From positions 22,783,753 to 22,847,752 of the forward strand of contig NC_091172.1 in the NCBI RefSeq assembly GCF_040958095.1: a stretch of DNA of 64,000 nucleotides. The letters are read 5' to 3'. The notes below the pieces were generated by a model that was given only the letters and a program-made list of their open reading frames with translations, had not been told where the DNA came from and ran no database searches. The stretch's first letter is position 1; every line of letters begins with the position of its first letter. The stretch comes from Procambarus clarkii. Taxonomy: Eukaryota > Arthropoda > Malacostraca > Decapoda > Cambaridae. This document shows positions 1-35,019 of the stretch, piece by piece. Position numbers and translations under genes: made by a program.

Positions 1-88
1 GTCTCGCGTCACCCAATCCTGGCCAATTACATTGAATTCACTGGCTTATGTCAGACTCAGTCACAGAGGGCAGCACTCGCACTCTGCC

Positions 89-908
89 GACCAATCATAG
101 CGCCGAGACATGCCCTGCAGGATGGGCATACTGGGGACCAATCATAGTGCCGAGACATGCCCTGCAGGATGGGCATACTGGGGACCAATCATAGCGCCGA
201 GACATGCCCTGCAGGATGGACATACTGGGGACCAATCATAGCGCCGAAACATGCCCTGCAGGATGGACATACTGGGGACCAATCATAGCGCCGAGACATG
301 CCCTGCAGGATGGACATACTGGGGACCAATCATAGCGCCGAGACATGCCCTGCAGGATGGACATACTGGGGACCAATCATAGCGCCGAGACATGCCCTGC
401 AGGATGGACATACTGGGGACCAATCATAGCGCCGAGACATGCCCTGCAGGATGGACATACTGGGGACCAATCATAGCGCCGAGACATGCCCTGCAGGATG
501 GACATACTGGGGACCAATCATAGCGCCGAGACATGCCCTGCAGGATGGACATACTGGGGACCAATCATAGCACCGAGACATGCCCTGCAGGATGGACATA
601 CTGGGGACCAATCATAGCGCCGAGACATGCCCTGCGGGATGGACATACTGGGGACCAATCATAGCACCGAGACATGCCCTGCAGGATGGACATACTGGGG
701 ACCAATCATAGCACCGAGACATGCCCTGCAGGATGGACATACTGGGGACCAATCATAGCACCGAGACATGCCCTGCAGGATGGACATACTGGGGACCAAT
801 CATAGCACCGAGACATGCCCTACAGGATGGACATACTGGGGACCAATCATAGCGCCGAGACATGCCCTGCAGGATGGACATACTGGGGACCAATCATAGT
901 GCCGAGGC
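89..908. repeat. Minisatellite, 48-bp unit, about 17 copies
   Basis: The unit begins GACCAATCATAGCGCCGAG and ends ACATACTGGGG. Copies are nearly identical, differing mainly at GCGCCG/GCACCG. Each unit contains a CCAAT pentamer and AGACATGCCC. No coding sense is supported. Confidence 0.97.
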
Positions 909-1494
909 ATGACGTGCATTCTACTCTCCGGAATAATTTGAGCACAACTGGACCTTATCAGTACCAACTCAGTGTTAACGTTTGAACAGCTGGCTCATGC
1001 ACGACAGCTGCCCAAGCTGCCTTAATGGGGCGGTGTGTGTTGGTAAGATGGGACCTCCCTTGTGTCCACGCCTGGACCCTGGTGGCCACCTGCCCGCAGC
1101 GCTGTGTGTGTTAGTGGCTTGGCAAGAATGGTCAAATACCAGTCTTATGTAATCTCACCAGCCCATTGTACCGTCTTGCTAATAAAATTATTATTATTAT
1201 TATTATTTTATTATTATTATTATAATAAGAGGTCCAGCGCCACTTTGTTCATGTTGTTCGCTATTTCGTTCATCTTCTTCACTTAAGATTTGTTATGAAC
1301 TGTTCTTTACAGTTGTGTTGTGATTGTCTAATGCTGACTTGCAGGTCTCATGCATGTTCTCGCCCTCTGGCCAGCTTGTAATTACAGTTCCATTGATCAT
1401 TTTACGTGACTAACGACCCAGGTAACGGGGGGGGGGGGAGGTAGAATTAGCCTAAGCTAATGAATAAATTCAGCGCCACAACATGGTATAAGAG

Positions 1495-1768
1495 TTGCAA
1501 TCCCCGGTCAGTGTCTCGGAGAGGCTGCGGGATCCGTGTGAGAGCAGTAGCAATCCCGGTTGTAATTCTTTTACCGTGTCGTGGTGAAGTTGATTAAGGC
1601 GCGTCTGGGATCATCCTGGACGTAGGTTCGAACCCTCATCATGGCCCTTGTGGATTTATTCATTTGATATGTCACGCTATTGTGATTTCTGTGTGTAGCC
1701 TAAGCTGCTCTATCCCTTTGAGATGTATTTTTTCTTGTCTCAATAAAGATACTTGAACTTGAACTTGA
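1495..1768 (+). mobile_element. tRNA-derived SINE (family S1)
   Basis: The body carries GTGGTGAAGTTGATTAAGG (box A-like) and GGTTCGAACCC (box B), then a tail with CAATAAAGAT and ACTTGA repeats. A second copy of the body lies at 33735-34032 and a minus-strand fragment near 45610-45720. Confidence 0.75.
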
Positions 1769-2916
1769 TCCAGATAATTATTACTTTTATGCTCCTTATC
1801 CGAAGGTTCCAGAGGAGTAGCACTGTGGTGATTAAGTTAACATTGCCTTATGGCATAACAGTTACAAAGAGTTTAAATAACAGTTTAGGAGTGACTGTTC
1901 AGCATTTAAGCTTAAAATGTAACTGTGCTTAACTAGTGCTTTTATACAACTATTTTACCTACTGTATAACCACTTTAACATGCATAGTGTATATTGTATA
2001 AATAAAATAATAATATTCTGAATACATTGCTATTATGATGTAAATGTTCAAGGGGCAGTTTGACAGTGAACAATTCGGTGTGTCTGGTGCGGAGTTCAGG
2101 GGAGTGTGGCGGCCAGTGTACTCAGCTACTCCGCTACTGGAAAGCTAGTGTTGGAATTCTAGCTGTAAGTGAAAAGCTTCGCTTCCAGTAACAAATATTT
2201 TTTTCGTTTAAGCAGACGCCTCCTGTGTTGTCTAGTTTTATATAGTTACAAGGGTTTTAAATCTTCCTTTCGAGAGAGTGATTATACGAGGGAACCATAC
2301 TAAAAAATCTAGCCGAAACGCTTTGCGTAAGAGTGGCTTTAGGCATTGTATGTACTAGCTTATCTATAAATCCATCAATGTTTTGTATCTCCCCTTGTAT
2401 GTGTGTACTTTACTTGAATAAATATTTGATTTGAAGAATGGTTCTCATTGATAGGCGTGAAAGGCCCTGACTAATTTGTTTATCGTCTATCTTCGTTTCC
2501 GGGAAGAACTGGCTTTTAAATCTGTTGGTTGCTCTTTCCTTCATATATCGTATTGGTTAGTCCAAACTTATTCATATTAATCCACTGGTTAGGTTATCGG
2601 GCGGTGCTCGGGTACCTTTCTCTCTGTGTGTCTCATCTCTCCCTCGCTCCAATTCTTCCTCCCTTCCCCCCGTATTCTCCCTCACTCTCATTTTCCCCTC
2701 CCTCTCGTTCCCTCTCCCTCTCATACTCCCACACTTCAGTCAATTCAGTCAATATCTGAATTCACTATTATTTAAACTAATGCGCAAGTCTATGGGCTGA
2801 ACATTTCACATTAACATACCTCGTACAGTAGGGGCACTGGGACTGTGCTCTCTCAGGGGAGGGAGGCACTGGCGACCCCTTCCCCCTTCCCCCTCATGAC
2901 ACTCCCGGAAAATTCA
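1769..2916. other. Non-coding stretch, no gene seen
   Basis: AT-rich sequence with a pyrimidine-rich run near 2630-2740 and a LINE-tail-like segment (AATAAATATTTGATTTGA) near 2418. The only ORFs are short and compositionally driven. Confidence 0.6.
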
Positions 2917-4290
2917 TAAAAAAAATCAAAATCAAAATATTTATTCAGGTGAAAGCACATACAAAGAAGATGAATTTCAACAAAATGTTGGATTTATAGA
3001 TAGAGCGAGTACAGTACACACAATACCTGAAGCCACTAATACGCACAGTGTTGCGGGCAAGGTGTGGGGGGGAAACACCTAGACTAAAGCTTAATACTAA
3101 TTGAGATTAAAGTATAAATTTTGCAGAAAAAGAAAAAGGTGGAGGGGGGGGGGGCGGGGAACGTGGCAGAAATCAGCAATTAAAGAACTTGGTCAACAAG
3201 CAGTATTGTTTGAAAATAGCAAGACATGAGTTGACATTTAGGGGTAAGGTAGGTTACATGGAGTTTATTAGGTAGAACTTAGTTTTTATCTTAAACTAGT
3301 TAAGAGAGGTACAGCCTTTAACATGATTGGGAAGGTCATTCCACATTCTGGGTCCCTTGATTTGTAGAGCATTTTTAGTTTGGATAAGGCGCACTCTTGG
3401 AATATTAAATAGGTATTTGTTTGGTGTGGTGCCCATGGGTTCTTTTACAATCTTCTAGGAAGCGTTTATGTCAGGATTGGCATTACTGCACTACACTACA
3501 CACAGAGATCAAAATACCATACTGTTCAGAGTTTTAAATATAAAAGAGTACACATGAGAGGATGTGCAGTGACTTAATATCTAACATATTCAAAGATTTA
3601 AGTAAGGGTACCGAGTGCTGTCTGGGGCCAGAGTTAGATATTGTCCTAATAGCAGCTTTGTGTTGAGTAATTAGAGGATGTAAATGATTTTGGGTAGTAG
3701 AACTCCAAGCACAAATACCATAGTTGAGATATGGATAGATGAGGGAGTAATAGAGAGTCACCAGGGCAGGGCGAGGTACATAATATCTGATCTTAGAAAG
3801 AATGCCAACAGTTTTAGAAGCTTTTTTTGCTATAGTCAGAATGTGACCCTGGAAATTCAGCTTGTTATCGATGTGGACACCAAGGAATTTACCATCTACT
3901 TTGTTACTAATTTGGATGTTGTTTATTCTTAGATTAATTTGATCTGAGAATTTATTACCAAAAAAATATAGAAAGTTTTGTCAATGTTAAGGGTGAGGTT
4001 GTTAGCAGTTAGCCAAAGATGGTCTTTATTTAGTTCAGTATTCACTGTGACATTTAGAGCAAGGGGATCAGGACTGGAGTAAATGAAGGTTGTGTCGTCA
4101 GCAAATTAAAATTGGTTTGAGGTGTTGAGAGGCATGTGGAAGGTCATTAATGTAGATGAGAAAGAGGAGAGGGCCAAGTATGCTGCCCTGGGGAACACCA
4201 ATGTTGATGGGTAGGGTGGGAGAAATAAAATTATTCACAGAAACATACTGAAGCCTGTCAGTAAGGTAAGACTGAAGGAATTGGAGGGAG
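2917..4290 (-). mobile_element. LINE family A (non-LTR retrotransposon), 5'-truncated, minus strand
   Basis: The minus strand carries the RT thumb/C-terminal block (SLIYPYLNYGICAW, NHLHPLITQHKAAIRTISNS) and part of the palm ([10 protein letters not shown]-like), broken by frameshifts. The 3' end is at 2917-2960, with a tail of simple ATTTTG-type repeats. It is homologous to the copies at 6027, 12619, 15605 and 21282. Decayed and non-functional. Confidence 0.88.
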
Positions 4291-4462
4291 TATATTCATT
4301 ATTCCTGCAAAATTTAATGAGGCTAGCCCCAAATGTCTGGCCTCAGATCTCGGACAGATTTAAAGATACTTATAGACATTTGCGGTTGCTACCCAACCTT
4401 GTTCAATATTTTGAGTGGTAAGTTGCCTTGAGCGGCTCTTGCGTAACGGAAGGCTTGTGATG

Positions 4463-4825
4463 CCGTTCTCGCAAATTTAATTAGTCAATATTGACTTATT
4501 AAATATGTGCATAGGTGACATACTTAACATAATAGTTTCCCTTGAAAAGCTTCATAGAAAACACCGACCTTACCTAACCTACTTAGTATGTTAAGATAAG
4601 CATCTTATTGCTTCGTAATTACAATTATTACCTAACCTATAATAGGTATAGGTTAAGTAATAATTGTAATTACGAAGCAATAAGATGCTTATCTTAAGAT
4701 ACTAACAAGGTTAGGTAAGGTCGGTGTTTTCTATGAATCTTTTTAAGGGTATCTATTATGTTTAGTATATCACCTATACACGTAGTTAATAAGTCAATAT
4801 TGACTTTACGAATTTGCGAGAACGG
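4463..4825. mobile_element. Foldback/hairpin MITE with about 180-bp arms
   Basis: The whole element is one near-perfect inverted repeat. The left end CCGTTCTCGCAAATTT is mirrored by AATTTGCGAGAACGG at the right end, and the arms meet at about 4640 in CCTAACCTATAATAGG. There is no coding capacity. Target-site duplication is not clear. Confidence 0.85.
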
Positions 4826-4894
4826 GTTGCGTGATTTGTGTATGAATACATTAAATCTTAGGTCTAGGCACTGCGTGTTCCATGTCTTTCAGGG

Positions 4895-5155
4895 ATAAAT
4901 ATGGGTTTGCCACTATTAAGGATAGGAAGCCTGGTTACATATATATACTTTAAGCCTATATCGAGGGGTCCCAAAGGTCGAACTACTCACCTTTCCCAAG
5001 ATGCAACTCCACAAGGGTTGCCTAACTCTCAGGTACCTATGATAAGTGAATAACGACATTAGGTGAAAGGAAAAGTGCCTAACTATTTCTGTCCCATTCA
5101 AGATTCGAACCGGGGATTCCTGATTGTGAGTTGAGAATAAAGCCAGCTATCCCAC
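4895..5155 (-). mobile_element. tRNA-derived SINE (family S2), minus strand
   Basis: The reverse complement contains box B-like GGTTCGAATC near 5103 and a body shared with 15195-15415, 22505-22740, 27785-27950 and 32825-33015 (gene-distal blocks such as ATGCAACYCCACAA on the + strand). Confidence 0.65.
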
Positions 5156-5199
5156 TAGACCCATATAAACAGAAGCTGCCTCGTATGGGCCACTTGCCC

Positions 5200-5440
5200 A
5201 ACCACCTTGACTGGACGGTAGAGCGATGGTCTCGCTTCATGCAGGTCGGCATTCAATCCCCGACCGTCCAAGTATTTGGGCACCATTCCTTTCCCCCGTC
5301 CCAAATCCTTATCCTGACCCCTTCCCAGTGCTATATAGTCGTAATGGCTTGCCGCTTTTCCCCTGATAATGTCCTTTGTATGGGCCACTAAGCCCTCCTC
5401 CTACACCCGATCCTTTGCTCCTCCGCAAAGCTTTCTAACA
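5200..5440 (+). mobile_element. tRNA-derived SINE (family S3)
   Basis: The tRNA-like head has TGGACGGTAGAGCGATGG (box A region) and GCATTCAATCCCCGACC (box B and T-stem), followed by a non-tRNA body with CACCATTCCTT and CCCAAATCCTTATC. It stands back to back with the S2 element on its left. Confidence 0.7.
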
Positions 5441-6584
5441 TTTAATTTTGTATTAATTCTGTATGCTTGGAGCATACCCGGAGCATTGTTATTTTTGGTA
5501 TTAAATGTGTGGAGAGGATAAACACTTGTTGACATTGTTTTACAATGAGTTGGCTACATAATTATAAAGTTGTTATCACCATAATAACTATGACCAAATT
5601 GAACGGGTATAACTAAAACTAGCATCAGTCAAATAAAAACATGGTGGATTAGTAAAGTAATTTCAGAATACTGCGTTGGTACGTTCACTCACAAGGTTAG
5701 TGACGTTGTCAAGTATAATCATCCCTTGTGGTAACATTTTCAACTTGTTTTCTAGTGAGGGCAAATTGTTGAACCATGGTGTTTTCATACCACTTATAAT
5801 TTATAATTTATCAGTCTCGCCAAAATCTTTCCTGTTTGTGTTTTTATATGTGTGCGTGCGTCTGTGTGCATCCTCGAGTGCCCTGTAATCATCCAATTAG
5901 TTGAACTGTAACACAGTATTCTTGCTGGTCTCTAGCAGTCTGTTTAAGACAGTATCCCGTCACCCGCTAGTTTTCTTTAATTTGCTGGTCGGCTTCGATT
6001 ACATTCTCTTCGTATCATTTTTCAAAAAAAATCAAATTCAAATGTTTATTCAGGTAAAGTACATACATACAAGGTGTGATATAAATATTGATGAATTTAT
6101 AGATAGAGCTAGTATACATACAATGCCTAAAGTCACTATTACGCAAAGGGTTTCGGGCAGGAAAAACACTAAAGACTAAAACTTAATACTAATTGAGATT
6201 AGAGTATAAAATGTGTTGAGAAAATATAAAAATAAAAAAGAGGGAAACATGGCAGAAAAACAGCAAAAATACATTTTGGTCGACAAACAGCATTGTTTAA
6301 AAATGGCAGATATGGGTTGACATTATAGGGTAAGGTAGGTTACAGGGAGTTAGTTAGGTAGTGCTTAGTTTTCATCTTAAACTGGTTGAGAGAGGTATAG
6401 TCTTTAACATGATTGGGAAGGTCATTCCACATTCTGGGTCCCTTGATTTCTAGAGCATTTCTAGTTTGATTAAGTCGTACCCTTGGAATATCAAAACTGT
6501 ATTTGTTTCTGATGTGGTGCTCATGGGTTCTGTTACAACCTTCTAGGAAGCTTTTAAGGTCAGGATTCACATTACAGTTCAGCG

Positions 6585-6585
<1 letters not shown>

Positions 6586-6671
<86 letters not shown>
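6586..6671. repeat. (AT)n microsatellite inside LINE-A
   Basis: About 43 AT dinucleotides. The position corresponds to the TATATATA stretch of other LINE-A copies (for example near 13194), suggesting expansion from that seed with loss of flanking LINE sequence. The long YIYIYI ORFs here are artefacts. Confidence 0.95.
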
Positions 6672-6673
<2 letters not shown>

Positions 6674-7290
6674 AAACAGCAACTTTGTGTTGAGTAATTA
6701 GAGGACGTAAATGATTTTGGGTAGTAGAACCCCAAGCACAAATACCATAGTTGAGATAAGGATAGATGAGAGAGTAATAGAGAGTCACCAGGGCAGGGCG
6801 CGGTACATAATATCTGATCTAAGAAAGAATGCCAACAGTTTTTGAAACTTTTTTTGATATATTTAGAATGTTCCTGGAAATTCAGCTTGTGGTCAATGAG
6901 AACGGCAAGGAATTTCCCATACTTTGTTACAAATTTGGGTATTATTTATCATGAGATTTATTTGATTTGAGGATTTATTGCCAAACAAAATATAGAAAGT
7001 TTTGTCAATGTTGAGGGTGAGTTTGTTGGCAGTTAGCCAGTGATGGACTTTATTTAGCTCAGTATTCACTGTGACATTTAAAACAAGGGGGTCAGGACTG
7101 GAGTAAATGAAGGTTGTGTCGTCAGCAAATAGAATTGGTTTGAGGTGTTGGGAGGCATTTGAAAGTCATTAATGTAGATGAGAAAGAGGAGAGAGCCAAG
7201 TATGCCGCCCTGAGGAACACCAATGTTAATGGGTAGGGTGGGAGCAATTGAATTATTCACAGAAACATACTGGAGCCTGTCGGTAAGGTA

Positions 7291-7822
7291 AGATTTTTTA
7301 TGTTCCCAATTTGAACATCTTTACCATTGTGATCATTGCTGTTTTCTTATATGTACTGCCAATCTGTTGTATGGTGTTTAAAAATCTTGTTTATCTGTTT
7401 CTTTTGCTACCCAGTCTCCCAATCTTTATGTACCCATTCTGAATATCTTTACCATTGTGATCATTGCTGTCTTATATGTGCTGTCAATCTGCTGTATGGT
7501 GTCTATTAATCTTGTTTAAATTACTAATCAAGCTGTCAATGTAATCAATCAGAGCTTTAATATAACAATGTGCTTTAATATACTTACTTATCTCTCTCAT
7601 CTCATTTTTCTCTTGTAATGTATCTTTCATTTATCAATTCTGATTGAAATTACCTACTTAAAATTATCTGCTAGATTAAGGACCTGCCCGAAACGCTGGG
7701 CGTACTAGTGGCTTTACAAGAATGTAAATACTGTACTACCCAATGTATTCTCACAAACCCAATGTACCTTCTTGTATATATATATAAATAAATAAATAAG
7801 TAAATAAAAATAAATAAATTTG
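7291..7822 (+). mobile_element. LINE family B 3' fragment nested in LINE-A
   Basis: Contains the family B 3' region ending ATTAAGGACCTGCCCGAAAC, then GTACTAGTGGCTTTACAAG, and a TATATATAAATAAATAAA tail at 7778-7822. The same tail occurs in reverse at 14180-14330. LINE-A sequence resumes directly after it. Confidence 0.85.
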
Positions 7823-8289
7823 AGGTATTGCAGGGAGTGACTCCATCATGATGTAATTTAAGAAGAAGGTTTTGGTGGTTGACAGTGTCAAAAGCCTTAC
7901 GCAGGTCAACAAATAACCCAACAGGGAACTCATTTTTATCAAGAGCTGTATGTATCAAGTTAATCATACTAATAAGTACATCGTTAGTGTTTTTTTTGGG
8001 TCTGATGCCATATTGACAAGAGCTAAGTATATTGTATTTGGCTAGATAAGAGTAAAGCTGATTGTAGATTAGTTTTTCAAATATTTTTGACTAGTTTGGC
8101 AGGATTGATATAGGTCTGTAGTTGTTAACATCAATGAGATCACCACATTTGTGGACAGGGGTTACTCTCGCTTTTTTTAGAATATCTGGAAAGGTTTGGA
8201 GTCTCGATATAGCGCCAGCAGGCCAGCATCAGGCATTCCTATTCAACGGTCCGGACTGCTAGGATGCCAGACGCTGTTATCGCCTAGTG

Positions 8290-8756
8290 CAGGGGTCTCC
8301 AAACTTTTCAATGTAAGGGCCACATTATATATTTCCCATATTTATGCGGGCCGGAGGAATAAAAAATGAAATTGCTATTTTGTATAACTAAGATAAAGGC
8401 ATTGTCAAAGTACAGGGAAAAGAATATTGTACAGTGTTTGTGCTCCCTGAAACGGAAGCAGCGAAGCCCCACTCGCCCTCCATCCCCACAATATACAGTT
8501 ATACACAACTGATTGGTTGTAATGCACAACACATACCTACCAGTATTAGTATCTGTGCGTCACACTATCGAGAGAGAGGAAAACTGACTCGGGTTGAGCG
8601 CCACCAGTCAGCAGCCCCAGCTTTGAATAATTCTGCGATGCCATTCGTACGATAATTATTTTTTCAAGGCCACCACACAGGGATTTGTTTGGAGGGCCGG
8701 ATGAAATTATGTGGCGGGCCGGATGTGGCCCACGGGCCATAGTTTGGAGACCCCTA
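8290..8756. mobile_element. hAT-type MITE with 8-bp target-site duplication
   Basis: The termini are inverted: CAGGGGTCTCCAAAC at the left and GTTTGGAGACCCCTA at the right. Both ends are flanked by GCCTAGTG (8282-8289 and 8757-8764), the 8-bp duplication expected of hAT transposition. The 467-bp interior has no transposase. Such non-autonomous elements rely on a hAT transposase encoded elsewhere. Confidence 0.92.
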
Positions 8757-9082
8757 GCCTAGTGGAACAGAGAAGTTCATGATTTTACAAGTTTTCTGCC
8801 TGGTTCTCCGGGCGGGGAGATGGTGTACGGGGCCTACTTGGCCGAGGTTTGGCGGGATCTTGCTGGGCTCCGGGGGGTGCCCTCAGGGCGTGGTAGGCGG
8901 CTGGCTTTGCCGGAGGGCACTGGAAGACTTCTTTTGTGTGCTTTTGCCCATATGGGTATGAGTTTAAGAGCCCCCCCCCCCTCCCCCTCTGTTTTTGCCT
9001 TGACTCTACTAGCGTTCTCTTTGTTGGGTGGGGTCGGTGCTTGCCTTCCTGAAGGATTCCTAAGCCTCCCCAAACATCTGAA

Positions 9083-9180
9083 TTTACCTGAGAGCCACTA
9101 ACACACAATGGCCTCGACGAGGGCAATAATCCGGCCCTTTGTGAAAGGTCCCCCCCTTTGCCCTGATGAATTTTTCCAGC
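9083..9180. repeat. Dispersed repeat shared with 63604-63700
   Basis: The block with TTTACCTGAGAGCCACTAAC and TGGCCTCGACGAGGGC recurs near the right edge of the window (TTTACCTGAGGGGCCACTAA, GGCTCGACGAGAAC). The family is unknown. Confidence 0.6.
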
Positions 9181-9470
9181 TGGATTTTGAAATTTAGCAG
9201 TTTTTGCATTTACGGCTTTGGCGAATATGCTGTTCCATGGGTTTATAACCTTGTGGGTGAAAAAGCATCTCCTGTTTTCAGTCCTATATTGAGGTTTATT
9301 AGGCTTGAGTCCGTAGCTACTTGTTTGTGTTACATCTGACCTTATGAAATTGTCCGGATCAACATCCTCCAAATTGTTGTGTATTTTAAAATTTTCGACG
9401 AGCTCCGCCCTGTCATACTTGTTTTGCAGTGGTGTTAGCCCTGTGGCCCTGAACCTTTCCTGGTACGAGA
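9180..9470 (-). mobile_element. LINE family C remnant (RT C-terminal end), minus strand
   Basis: The minus-strand frame reads EDVDPDNFIRSDVTQTSS, YRTENRRCFFTHKVINPWNS and AVNAKTAKFQ, a pattern (R.RFF..RV.N.WN.LP..VV.A) typical of the C-terminus of jockey/CR1-like RTs. A diverged relative is at 24380-24850. Confidence 0.65.
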
Positions 9471-9480
9471 GTTGACTTAT

Positions 9481-9545
9481 GGGGAGCCGGTCGGCCGAGC
9501 GGACAGCACGCGGGACTTGTGATCTCTCTCAAGGTAACATCCTCA
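9481..9545 (+). mobile_element. Truncated head of SINE family S4
   Basis: GGAGCCGGTCGGCCGAGCGG and ACAGCACGCGGGACTTGTGA match the tRNA-like head of the full S4 element at 59276-59525; the copy stops before box B. Confidence 0.75.
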
Positions 9546-10046
9546 CATGCCTGTCCCCCGACATTATGATTTTGTTGTTATTGCAACCATCATTATTCCT
9601 ACAGCACTTAAATATTGTTTCCGTTCAGTGAAAAGATCTAACTGCGTTCAGGCTAGACCCGGGTGAGTGCTGGTTTGGAAACTTGTTTTGGAAATTATGG
9701 AACAGTTTGCTGGGTAAGAGAAGACGTATCGTTTCAAGCGTAGGCTGGACATACGTGTGAATGAGTTTAGATGTAAATAAATAGAAACTGCTTCGAATGG
9801 GTCAATAAACCTCCTACTGTTTCCTCTATACTTATATTATCATGTCCATTACACTGTAACTAATTTCAGTTCTCTATTGTGTCAGTATCTAAGACATAAA
9901 TAGTTGGAAATTGTCACCGTGTAAAATAATATTTTCCCCAATACTCACTGGAATTGTATTTTATACACCTGTCGTTATGCATTATACTTTCCAGGCCAGA
10001 GTGACTGAACAAAGTAACTTAACTCTTATTCTTTCTCTGTCTACAG

Positions 10047-35019
<24,973 letters not shown>

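Larger units (their letters stand above)
6027..8205 (-). mobile_element. LINE family A copy, minus strand, split by a nested LINE-B fragment
   Basis: The 3' end is at 6027 and the RT C-terminal block spans 6340-6790; RT palm pieces ([20 protein letters not shown]) lie at 7078-7260 and the motif A region (VDLRKAFDTVNHQNLLLKL) at 7820-7967. The element is interrupted by an opposite-strand LINE-B 3' end at 7291-7822 and by an (AT)n tract that replaces about 110 bp. Confidence 0.88.

Noticed and set aside
89-908. Possible CRISPR array
   Set aside because: The repeats are contiguous with no variable spacers, and the genome is eukaryotic. The same applies to the other tandem arrays.
5205-5300. Functional tRNA gene
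   Set aside because: Box A/B-like sequences are present, but no full cloverleaf is evident and a SINE body follows. The same holds for 1590-1640, 22515-22540, 27300-27375 and 59440-59525.
7670-7720. Third hammerhead-like motif at CCCGAAACGC in LINE/SINE tails
   Set aside because: GAAACG is present, but helix I and helix II partners are not, so the resemblance is only the shared hexamer.
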